The position numbers and the translations under genes were made by a program. From Chara braunii (Eukaryota > Streptophyta > Charophyceae > Charales > Characeae), in the NCBI GenBank assembly GCA_003427395.1, contig BFEA01000279.1:1344285-1382280 (forward strand): DNA of 37,996 nt. Reading direction: 5' to 3'. The notes below the pieces were generated by a model. It saw only the letters and a program-made list of their open reading frames with translations. It was not told the DNA's origin and did not search any database. Positions 27,313-36,453 of the stretch are shown here, piece after piece (within the stretch, counting starts at the first letter, position 1; each line of letters opens with the position of its first letter).

Positions 27313-29664
27313 TGTGACGCCCAAACCTCACGCCCAGCGCGACTTCCTGATCGGAGTAGGATGTGGGCCTGGAAGTGCGAAAAGGGGTGTGCCAAGGATT
27401 TTCGGGAAAGTGGGGGAGTCTTAAGGGTATGGATGCAATTGGGCGAATAAGGGGTGCGTGCGCAGGGACTCAAGGCCCGATGGGGCCGGGGTAATGTGGG
27501 CGACGGTTTGCGGGGAAGTCCCTCCGCGGCGGAGGCGGTCTCGAAAAGTTGGGCCTTCGGGGGCCGCCACGTGGTGCAGGCCGCTGCGTATTTGGGTTGG
27601 GCCTTTGGAATTCCGGGGTTCTCCGGTCACCGCTACGTCGGCAATTCCCGCAGGGCGTGCTGGGCCAATAGGGGGCTATGGCCGGCCACGGAACGACGCT
27701 GAGTTGATGATACGGGAGAAGAAGGCGAAAAGAAGGGAAACTGGTGGTGATGACGACAAATCCCGGGTGGATGAAATAGTAGGTATGGTCGGGGGAAGGG
27801 AAATCAGAGCACCGGGGGTCGCTAGAGGTGGCACAGTGGAATTCCCCCGGACATAGTCGATTCTCCGTGTGACAGGGGTATCGCAGCCTTAGGAGTTCGT
27901 TTATCCAAGGGGTGAAGTACTCCGGGTCGTAGGATGACTCTGAGCTCCAAGATCGCGTCATGGTGTCATCGTGTACGGGATAGTTGTGGTCGGGTTATCG
28001 TCACCACGCACGAGCACGTGTAGGACAGGCGAACTTAGTTACGCCTCAGCGTGCTCGTACGGGATGATGGTTTCGCCGCGAATCTTTTTTTGGAAGGACG
28101 GATCGACGCACGGGGATGTGTGTAAACGCGCGATTCGGATCGTGTTTACACGGGTCCTCGCGCGGCGTTCGCAGGGCTCGAGTGTCTAATGGCTCCGTAG
28201 GTTCGATTATGCGAGATGCGACCACACCATAATCTAAGCAACAACGAGAACAAAATCACTATCGGGGCAAAGTTCTTATCCCCTCTACAACTGTATCAGG
28301 TGCGGGCGAAGATTCGACACAAACAAAAGCAAGGACAAGGATTTTCAGCCAAAGATAGACAAACAGGCCTTGCATCCATACATCCATACATTCAGTAATC
28401 ATACATATAATGCAATCGAGATGGAAATCGCAAAGATAAGTGTGAGCAAAAACCCAAGTCCAAATTCCAGAAAGCCAAGACGAAAACAAGAACGGGCGAC
28501 CGCCCGGAGCCGCAATCAAAATGTATGTACACAGATGAAGAGGGGGAAGAGACAAAGAAACAGCAAATCCGTGTCCATCGACCTGAACTCTCTCTCCTCT
28601 TCTCTCTCTTCTCCGATGCGGACAGTCCGTCGTCACGCACCAACCCACAAAGTCGTCACCCCGCTTAGTCCTCCTGCACCCGTCGGATTCGCCCGTGCCC
28701 ATAGTCCGTCGTGGCCCACGTCAATCCCGCGCGTTCGGCACCAGCCCGTCGGGTCGCCCAACTCCTACTCTACTCACCTCTTTCTTCGCTCGTGTGCTGA
28801 CCATTCCTGATCGCGCAACCCCGAGCTTCCAACAACGGGTTAAGAGAGCTAACTAATCGCGCAGCCGGAATTTATAGCGTGCATGCATGCGAGAAGAGCA
28901 CGAAATTACCAAGACTTAGAGGGGAGATTAGAGAGGGAGTGGCTACGTTCTGCATGACCGGGCTACGGTGTGGGGGACGTAGCCACTCTCCACGCATTGA
29001 TCTGAGCATGCAGTCCGTAGTTTCAAAAACGCGGCAAAAGAAAGAGAAAGAGGGCGGGAAGGACGAAAAGCAAGAAGAAAGATACAGTTACAATGGCGCC
29101 AACCCAAGATTACAGTAACACACCCGATTAAAGGCGCCGACTAATTTGAATTCCGTTGCAGCTGCAAAAAGAAGCGCGTAAGCAAATAAGGGTGCCGCGC
29201 GGCAAGAGAAAGTCCTAATTACAAAATTCCTAAATTCCAAACTAATGCTAAAAGCAAAAGTACAGGTTCCGGGAGGCAAATCTGAAATTCCGAGAGCCAT
29301 CAGGGCTCGACAAAATTCGAAAAAAGGATTTGAAAGAAAAATTCAAAAAGAACCGTGCAAATTCCCGCACGATGTCGGCGCCCAAAAGATCGAAAACGAA
29401 GCGAAAGAAACGACGTCAACATTTATTAATCGCGTGCGCGGAGGCGCGCCAGCCATCCAGCCGACCAATCAATCAACCGACCATCCTAGGACACGCCTAG
29501 CTCCGAACCCAGCCAAAGAAGTGACGGAAAAGACGAAAAAGCAAGGACACTGATGCAATTTCCAACCGATCCCGATCTCTCGTAATTTGCCCAACCTTCC
29601 CAACTTAGGACCCCTTATTGCAACCGCGCAGAAAATCGCGCGTTACCGAAAGTGGTTCGTCACA
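27313..29664 (-). repeat. LTR of family B, 2.35 kb
   Basis: The ends are TGTGACG (27313) and CGTCACA (29664), as in family A. The first 23 bases (TGTGACGCCCA, AACCTCACGCCC) and a later GGGGTGTGCCAAGGATTTT-type segment match LTR A, but most of the rest does not align by eye. The CGTCACATA end and GTGGTTCGTCACA are also shared. It holds the 163-codon conserved frame at 27470-27961. The flanks AACGT (left) and TATGT (right) are not a TSD, so this may be the 3' LTR of the gypsy element to the right rather than a solo LTR. A hairpin (AGTGGCTACGT, 28938-28948, with its complement at 28977-28987) lies within. Confidence 0.75.
27470..27961 (-). CDS. Conserved small ORF inside the LTR (family B copy)
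   Basis: This 163-codon frame has the same orientation and similar distance from the LTR end (about 650 bp from the outer end, against about 780 in family A) as the frame at 593-1039. Residues 67-107 align without a gap to its residues 66-106. Shared are GFV, LLP, PW-x-A, P-x-WP, T and the C-x2-C pair, while Pro/Arg-rich sequence follows instead of the charged tail of family A. The conserved core is therefore flanked by unrelated low-complexity tails. No known domain is recognised. The Trp, Pro and paired Cys pattern could be a small metal-binding or disulfide fold, which is a guess. Confidence 0.6.
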   Translation of the reverse strand: MTRSWSSESSYDPEYFTPWINELLRLRYPCHTENRLCPGEFHCATSSDPRCSDFPSPDHTYYFIHPGFVVITTSFPSFRLLLPYHQLSVVPWPAIAPYWPSTPCGNCRRSGDRRTPEFQRPNPNTQRPAPRGGPRRPNFSRPPPPRRDFPANRRPHYPGPIGP

Positions 29665-29936
29665 TATGTGACGCCCAGGGGGTTCCAGAATTAGTAAGCT
29701 CCTGCTTGCTTGTGACACGTGTCAATTTCTCTGATCGACCGACACGCGGAGCATCTCTCTCTATGCCATTTACCATTAAAGTGAGTGTGGACGTCGTCCA
29801 ACGTGGCAGCACTGCTCTTCTACTACTTCCTCAGGGTAGGCCTTCGAAATTCCAAGGAGGGAGATTACACGTGCTGCCGTTATGACACGTGTCCATTAGC
29901 CATACATCAGTGCAGCAAGAGGGTAGACCCTAGACC
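29665..29936 (-). other. 3' untranslated part of the gypsy element, boundary unresolved
   Basis: TGTGACGCCCA recurs at 29667-29677, the same 11 bases that start LTR B at 27313, so another LTR terminus may begin here. GACACGTGTC palindromes lie at about 29711 and 29883. No polypurine tract is convincing next to either candidate boundary. Confidence 0.4.
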
Positions 29937-30440
29937 CTAGACCGTCCCGGGGAATGGCAGCCGAATCACTGAAGGTGGAGGTGGCGGATGGTTAAGAGGA
30001 AGAGGGGGCATGAATCGATTGATGGCGGGAGAGGCGAAATCAGGAAGGGTAGCGTAATGGAAGGAGCGATGGATGAGGGGGAAACGAGGAACCTCATGGA
30101 GGTGGCGAAAAGCGGCGATGTAGTCGGGGTAAATGGTGGACAGGGTCCGTCGCAGAGCGGTGCAAAAATCTTCGTAGTTTTCGCAGGCGGGAATAGTTCC
30201 AGATATAATACAATATATTTCTACGTGGTTATATTNAATATATTTCTACGTGGTTATATTCCCGCCAGTCTGCGCTAAACAGGAGCACGTGAAGGAGAAA
30301 GGAATCAACCACAAAATGGGTGGTGGCATGCGGGTAAACATAGATAGAAGGCGGGTAGTGTAGAGATGGTAGAAAAGGTGGTGGGGGAAAGGACACCAAC
30401 CATCGGGGAATGGGGGTCTATCGGGAAGACGGGTAAGCAT
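29937..30440 (-). pseudogene. Extra ORF 2 of the gypsy element
   Basis: This frame starts at ATG 30440, eight bases after the stop of extra ORF 1, with LTRLPDRPPFPDGWCPF. It shifts frame near 30350 and then runs, rich in aromatic and His residues (YVYPHATTHFVV, SADWREYNHVEIY, YPDYIAAFRHLHEVPRF), to TAG at 29937. The frame stays open only if the 25-base duplication with an N at 30236 is discounted as an assembly error. Corrected length is about 160 residues. No known domain is recognised and no membrane anchor is evident, so an envelope role is not supported. Confidence 0.5.
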
Positions 30441-30447
30441 GAGGTAA

Positions 30448-31991
30448 TCATGGGGTCGGCGAGAGAACGACCGGGGACGAAGCCTGAACGTCGAGATCTT
30501 GATGTAAAGGAATGGAGGATTGGGACGGGGAGCCGGAGGGAACTGGCGATTCACTTCTTCTTCTTCTGCTTCATGATCCCTCCGCTCTGGTTCCATCGTC
30601 CTCTTCTTCTGGCGGCTCTAGATCACGCCATGGGTCCACGATCGAGGGATCGTTTGTAGCAGGTCGCTTTCCCTCCACGGTCTCCTGGCGCTTTCGCTTT
30701 CTGTGCTCTTGCGCTCTTTTTCGAGCCGCGTCGCGCACTTCAGCCTCGAATCCGTCGAACTCTGACTCCGCTTGCTCTTTTCCTTCTTCTTCTTCCTCGT
30801 CCCGCGGTTAGCTCGATTCGTCGGCTATCCCTGCTTCGATTTCCGGTACGTAGTCTGGATCGTCTCGTTCTTCGCTCGATGGCTCTTCCTCTTCCTCCTC
30901 TTTGTCTTCTCCCCCTATCTCCTCATCATGCGCTGCGTTTTGCCTCGCAATCGGGTCCCAAAACGTGAGATCGGTAACGTCGATCTCCACGTAGAGCGCC
31001 TGGGAAGAATAGAGACAGTTGTCCTCGTCAATCTCCGTACACGTGGACCACACAAGGTGCGGCTCGAGCGTTCGAGACAATACGTGGGTGCCAGGCTGCT
31101 TGTCACTGTGCGACAAGATGTCCAAGGGTAGATCGTCCACCAATAGAGTCAGAAACACCAGCAATTCGTTCGTGATCAAGGCGAGATTACCTTCCTCCAC
31201 CTTTCCGAATACGATTCCCAGCAGGTCACCTTGCTCCGTCATTCTCCAGGCTTGGATGATCAGAAGCTCCACGCTGTCCTCTGGGTGCTCTGGACCTTCT
31301 CCGAACGGGGCCGCTTCTGACCAACGGAACTCTATCTCCAATAGACAGAGAGCGAGCTCGATATAGTCTTCCCACCACGCATTCCTCTTTTCCTCGCTCA
31401 ATAGAGGCGCACTGTTCTCCTTAACATGGTAGGAGAGAGTAGGAGCCCGCGCAAATTCCCAAAGGGTGGGGATGCTGGAGGGGAGGCCGAAGTAGGAGAC
31501 GCGACGATGACTCATTGGGGCGGCGCGAAGGGATGAAGCTCCGGGAGCGCGACCGTTGGCGAGCTTCGAGACGAGCGAAGCTGGAGGTCCGTGTCGTGCG
31601 CCGGCACGATGGTGTCTCCTCACCGAGCCAGGAGATCGGTCCACGCTGTCCGCACTTCCCCAACCCAGATGCACAACGTCCCATAGATGTCGGAGTGAAT
31701 CTCCAACAGTATCGCGGTGATGTCTCCTGTAAAGACGACGACGACGGCGATATGGCTAATCCAGGGAGGGGATAGCCGTCGAAAGGCCGAGATCTCGGCC
31801 AGAACGCGCGTAGTTGCCTCTTCCGTGAATCGGAACTCTGCCGCTGCGTAGATCGTCGACGTACTGAAGAAAGTTGCAAACCGGACAAGATCAGAGTAGA
31901 GATGGGGTCGTTGCACCTGCCGTATGACGCTGATTCGCCCCCGCGGAGTAAGAAGCCGCGCGCCGATCACTTGCTCCGTTGCAAAGCTCAT
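30448..31991 (-). pseudogene. Extra ORF 1 of the gypsy element, after integrase
   Basis: ATG at 31991 overlaps the integrase stop as ATGA, the layout of coupled termination and re-initiation. About 514 codons run to TGA at 30448, broken by one frameshift near 31620 and in-frame TAA (30808) and TGA (30571). The N-terminal part is hydrophobic to mixed (SHIAVVVVFTGDITAILLEI). The middle is well-ordered and Leu-rich (LALITNELLVFLTLLVDDL). The C-terminal third is strongly acidic, with Glu runs and ERDDPDYVPE, then basic (RKRAQEHRKRKRQE). I recognise no family. The acidic tail is reminiscent of chromatin- or capsid-associated proteins, which is only an analogy. Confidence 0.6.
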
Positions 31992-32539
31992 TGCGATGGT
32001 GACGGGGTAAGAGAGAGAGAATAGGAAGGAGACGGAGAGGTAGGAGAGAAGTAGTCGTCGCCTTCCTCCGCAGTGGAGGAGGAATCGGGTGAATGCGAAG
32101 ATGGAAAGAGAGGAAGGAGATGGAGGTAGGACACGTGGTGGATGATCGGGCGAGCCGATCGGCTGCCGGAGACCTCTGGCGCAAGGCGCACGGTGTTCAC
32201 GCCGTTCTGTCCGAGTTCGATTATGCGAAATCGCCCGAAGAATCGTTGTGCTAGCTTACCCTGGCGAGCACATTTCCTCACCTGCACGATGTCCCCCAAT
32301 TTGTACTGGGGCCATGGTCCTGCGTTCCCATTCCGGGCCTCATAGCTTCGGACCTGTCGGCCTCGGGCCAATTCGGTCATCATGTGCCGTTTTCGGGCTA
32401 GCCTGGGCAAGGACCGTTCCATTAGTTCCAAGTGTCGTTTGGCCTTCTCCCGAGCCATGGCCCTGGTGGGTCGTCGGTTCAGTGTGGATTCATCCGGTAG
32501 GCTTGGTATCGAAACGCAAGCGTCGCTATTGGTCCTCAA
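31988..32539 (-). CDS. Integrase C-terminal domain (pol fragment)
   Basis: The basic helical region KAKRHLELMERSLPRLARK leads into GDIVQVRK, KLAQRFFGRFRIIE and IIHHVSYLHLL, the SH3-like C-terminal DNA-binding domain of gypsy integrases. The following Ser/Pro-rich tail shows no aromatic cage typical of a chromodomain, so I do not call one. It is in the same frame as the catalytic core but separated from it by a stop near 32575. Its TGA overlaps the start of extra ORF 1. Confidence 0.8.
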   Translation of the reverse strand: MRTNSDACVSIPSLPDESTLNRRPTRAMAREKAKRHLELMERSLPRLARKRHMMTELARGRQVRSYEARNGNAGPWPQYKLGDIVQVRKCARQGKLAQRFFGRFRIIELGQNGVNTVRLAPEVSGSRSARPIIHHVSYLHLLPLFPSSHSPDSSSTAEEGDDYFSPTSPSPSYSLSLTPSPSQ

Positions 32540-32614
32540 TTGGAAGGGGCTTAGCCTCGTCGATTCATGAGGTGTACCGCGATGGACCTCTAGGATGTGG
32601 TCGACGATATCGGG

Positions 32615-33052
32615 CTAGGGCCTCGGATCTCGTGCCGCGATATTCTGCCACAATGCCGTCATTATCACCCTGTTCGCGTTTTCCATCAGCCTATTGGATT
32701 GCGACATGTGGGGTGCAGTATTCCGTATGGCGACGCCATGTAAGACCAGATTCCTGAGCACTTCTCCCCTGAATTCAGCCCCATTGTCGGTCAGGATCCC
32801 TTCCGTATCCTGGTGCATCCCGAGAAAGCGGTTGACGTATCGCGCGATTTCGGCGGCTTGTCGCGTGCGACAAGGGTAGGCTTCAATCCATTTCGAAAAA
32901 TGGTCGACAAATACCAATAGGACTGAATACTCGCAACTATTAGGACCAGGGGGCACTACTATGTCGAAAGTGTCCATACTGACTCTTTGAAATGGCCGTT
33001 CAACTACCGTTGGCACTATCGATCTTGGCGGCTGAAATTGGACCAGTACCAC
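32615..33052 (-). pseudogene. Integrase catalytic core (pol fragment)
   Basis: ERPFQRVSMDTFDIV holds the first catalytic Asp, GILTDNGAEF the second and SNRLMENANRVI the Glu, so the D,D-E triad of the RNase H-fold integrase core is intact. It would insert the element's cDNA into the host genome. The N-terminal edge is damaged: the stretch between the zinc-binding histidines and this core is too short and out of frame. Confidence 0.85.
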
Positions 33053-33669
33053 TCATTTTTGTCGATAGCCGATTCTGTGATCCGTACGGCGAAATGAGCC
33101 GCAGTTTCTTCATGTGCCGTCTTAACCCAGTCATACCTCGTGAACGGATGTGGTACAACCATCCAAATCCCACCGCCGTTAGTTTTTCGTTTTTCTAATC
33201 TGCCCTCTATCCATCTGTAATCGCGAGCCCTCTTGTTGACCCTCCTCCGATCCTCCTTGGTGAAATCTGGGAGGGGGTTGCCAACCAGGGTGGCAATCAA
33301 GGCGATATCAGTCCATGCTTCGGCCCTTCTAAACCTTCGGGTCTTTTCCAACCCTTCTGACGTGGCATCCAAAAAGTGAGCCTCGGTCGGGATCTTGTCG
33401 GTCTGACACAAGGGGCATAACCATGATTTACTAACGTTTCTGTATTGGATGCAAGAGCCGTGGGCTCGTGCAACACACTGTCGGCAATCTATCCAATCAA
33501 CATACCCTTCCCCGTTAGGACGCATGGAGACCGAGTATACGCGGGAGATAGCTTCGCAAAAATANCAAAATTTGTCAGGCAGGGAGAGGAGAGACGAGGA
33601 GGAAAGGGGAGAGAGAGGGGTAGTGGGGTTACCTCCGTCATCCATTGCCACCGTTCTGCTTCTTGCCAC
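33016..33669 (-). pseudogene. PHD-type zinc finger plus integrase zinc-binding region
   Basis: Residues 35-88 (33406-33567) form a C4HC3 pattern: X35-x2-C38, C62-x2-C65, H70-x2-C73, C85-x2-C88, with Trp83 two residues before C85 (WLCPLC), as in PHD fingers. Residue 35 is a TGN codon because of the N at 33565; T or C there would supply the missing first cysteine. PHD fingers read histone H3 tails, so this could guide integration to chromatin (inference). After it come KRARDYRWIEGRLEKRK and HEETAAHF, the two histidines of the integrase HHCC zinc-binding domain. The two cysteines are missing through deletion near 33030-33050. The frame differs by one from RNase H upstream. Confidence 0.7.
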
Positions 33670-34411
33670 ACAGGAGAACTGCCACTTGTCCGTACTTAGG
33701 CTCGTTTGTCAAGTCCGGCTCCTTCCACGGTGTAATTTCCTCGCCCTTTGGTACCTTGGCAGGTCGATGCAGACGTGTTAGTCCGTCCACGTTGCCGTGT
33801 CGCTCCGTCTTTCGATGGACGATATCGAAGTCGTATTCTTGCAGTCGCACCGCCCAACGGCCAATCATGCCCGTGTAGTTGGTGAGCTTCTTCAAAGCTA
33901 GTAGAGGCTCGTGATCCGTCACGAGGCGAAGCTTCTGTCCGTAGAGATACGGATGGAAGTGCTGGATTCCCCAGACCACTGCATAGCATTCGTCTTGAGG
34001 TGCTGAGTCATTCCTCCGTTCGTCCGGTACCGTGCGTGACGCGTATTCGATGACGTGTTCACGACCATTGTTCCCCTTCTGCGCTAAAATAGCGGAGATA
34101 GCTTCCGGTTCCCAGTCCGTGATGAGAATGAACTGTTTCGAGGGGTCCGGCCGAATCAAAATAGGGGTCGTCGCCAGAGCGTCCTTGAGGGTTGCGAAAG
34201 CCTGTTGGAACTCCGCGTCCCAGCTGAGAGGCTGGTCCTTCCTTAGCAGGTTCGTTAGTGGTCGTGCAATCGCGGCGAAACCCTTGATGAAGCGACGATA
34301 GTACGATGCCAACCCTAAGAAGGCTCGAACCTGTGCCAGCGACGTGGGAACAAAGGGTTCTCTTACCGCCGCAACCTTTCTTGAGTCTGGCCGCAGTCCT
34401 CCACGTGTCAC
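33638..34411 (-). pseudogene. RT thumb and RNase H (pol fragment)
   Basis: GGLRPDSRKVAAV and AFLGLASYYRRFIKGFA are the RT thumb/connection hallmark. FILITDWEPEA, PQDECYAVVWG, RLVTDHEPLL and NVDGLTRL carry the RNase H acidic residues and the closing N-x-D. The domain degrades RNA in the RNA/DNA hybrid. It is intact in itself but cut from RT by TAG at 34421 and from the next domain by a frame change at 33638-33669. Confidence 0.85.
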
Positions 34412-34420
34412 GACATAGGC

Positions 34421-35826
34421 CTAGAACGAAATTTCCGAAACGAAAAATTCGCTCTTTTCAAACGCGATCTTGAACCCAGCGTCTCTCAGCGCTCCCAATG
34501 TCCACTCGATGTGTTGCGCGTGCCCGTGATAGGTCTCTGAGTAGACAAGGATATCGTCCATGTATACGATCACGCAGAAGTTGATCATCCCCTGTGTCAG
34601 CCGCGTCTTGTTGACGAAGTTCTGGAATGTCATGTTCATCGCTCGCTGAAACGTGGCAGGCGCATTGCAAATCTCCATTGGACACCGAACCCACTGCCAC
34701 GTGCCTTCAAACAACACGAAGGTCATCTTCGGCCGATCTTTCTCCTTCACCAGAATGTGATGGAAGCCATGCCGAACATCAAACTTGCTGAAATATTCAG
34801 TGTAGCCAATCGCATCCAACAAATCATCAATTCGGGGAAGGGGTACACATCTTTGATCGTGATCTCATTCAGCTTGCGATAATCGATGCATATGCGGATT
34901 GATCCGTTTTTCTTTGGTACTAGTACGACGAGAAATGACCATGGTCCGGTGGCGGGTTCAATCCATCTGCAGGCTTCAAATTCTCGAATTTGCTCGAGGG
35001 CCTTTTTGCGTTCTATCAGGGAGTATCAGTACGGTTTACAATGGATCGGGGAGTGATTTCCCGTCTGTATCTCGTGTTGAATAACTAGCGACAGGCCAAT
35101 GTTAGTGTCTGTCACGCTAATCGCTCCCCGATATTCCGTCAAAATGTCTGCAATCACCCGATGAATTTCATCGGGTGCGTACTGTGGCACGTGTAACTCA
35201 AAAAGTTGATCCCAGATCCGTACATCTATCTGTTTTGTTAGTGCAGGTTTTGCCACATCGGACGGGGGTGCAGAAATGAAGGAGTGATCCGATCGCCAGG
35301 TGAACACCGTGGCCATCATCTGGGCGTCTTCTTCCCCGATTGCCATGTGTCCTTCCGGGGTAATCCCGTCACAAATATCTTGCCATGGCACGTTCTTGGT
35401 TGCGATCTTTATCCCCAATTCGTCCGTTTCTGCTTCGAGATGCCCAGGGGGTTCCAAAAAACTTGCTTCCACCCCTAAGCGTAACCATTGCACTTCTTTG
35501 ACAGGTGTCAAAAGGGACCTTGGTAGATCTGTAATGTCGCAGTAGTGCTTTTTGTCGCTGTATCGGAAGAGAAGCGGGGTGATCCCTTCGTACAAGGTTT
35601 GAGGGGGTTCCAAAGAATCGACCATCCTCGAAATCTGCACGAGGGGTTCACCCAAGATCATCGCCTTGGTCCTTTGGACGTTCCTACTGGTCAGATGCAT
35701 CGTTTTTGCTATCGTTCTGGGTGGCGGGTAGTAAACACACTGTCGTGCTAGCTTCGAGATCTCCAGGTCATCCTCATCACTGCTGTCCGCATCATTCGTC
35801 GATGACTTTCCATCTTCGGATTCACC
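34421..35826 (-). pseudogene. Reverse transcriptase (pol fragment)
   Basis: The N-terminal part reaches the ILTEYRGAIS...GLSLVIQHEIQTG entry motif and PIHCKPY, where TGA (35026) replaces an expected Arg codon. In the same frame WIEPATGPWSFLVVLVPKK and RICIDYRKLNEIT follow. A one-base loss in the C-run near 34840 shifts to the frame carrying FSKFDVRHGFHHI (motif A), CPMEICNAPATFQRAMN (motif B) and VIVYMDDILVYSE (catalytic YMDD, about 34553-34564). All catalytic residues can be found but not in one frame. Confidence 0.88.
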
Positions 35827-36363
35827 CTAGGAGATCATGCGAAGAGTCCCTGCCATCATCGACGAAACCCGTGGGACTGCGTTGATGGTGGTACGAAGGT
35901 TTAGTCTCATAGGCACCACATAGGGCTTTCCTCCTGTATTTCGGAGGACGATCGATCGTCGTTCGAAATCCAGGTTTGCTCGTAGCGCCACTAGAGCAGG
36001 AAGTCCGAAAAGAACGTCGTAGGTATTCACATCTAGCACGACAACATCTCCCAATGCATGCACCTTTCCTAGTCGAAAGGCGACATTGGTCATTCTTCCC
36101 ACTGTTTTAATTTATTCTTCGTCAGCCGAATCGAGCTGATCTTTCTCGGAAAGCATGATCAGATAGTTTTTCCTACCTGCCTTTTCGACCACTCTCAGCA
36201 AGATAGCCAAAACAGCGGCTCCCGAGTCGATGATTGCATTGTACAGAATTCCCCATATTTCAATATCGCATTCCGCAGATTTCCACGGGATGGGTTTAAT
36301 CCGTAGGAAATGATCATCTTTTTGTATTAATCCTACCCGTATTGGATCCGACAAGCCCGCCAT
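35827..36363 (-). pseudogene. Aspartic protease (pol fragment)
   Basis: LYNAIIDSGAAVLAI carries the D-S-G-A catalytic motif of retropepsins; VVVLDVNTYDVLFGLPAL is the downstream strand that gypsy proteases share. An in-frame TAA (36112) lies between the two, and TAG (35827) separates the domain from RT. It would mature the Gag-Pol polyprotein in the particle. Same frame as gag. Confidence 0.8.
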
Positions 36364-36453
36364 ATTTTCTTCTTGCGAGGGACTTTTGGCCTTTACGTTC
36401 GGTGTTCGAGCGAGGGCGAGTCGTTTTCGATTCGCCTTGCAGTGCTATAGCAT

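Noticed and set aside
27458-27856. Plus-strand frame in LTR B
   Set aside because: It is antisense to the conserved minus-strand LTR frame and shows no similarity of its own.
29924-29946. Interstitial telomere repeat (CCCTAGACCCTAGACC)
   Set aside because: Only two units, not the plant CCCTAAA sequence, and they fall at the end of extra ORF 2 of the gypsy element.
29937-30440. Envelope-like gene
   Set aside because: No signal peptide, fusion peptide or membrane anchor can be seen.
31988-32100. Chromodomain at the integrase C-terminus
   Set aside because: The tail after the SH3-like domain is Ser/Pro-rich and lacks the aromatic residues expected.
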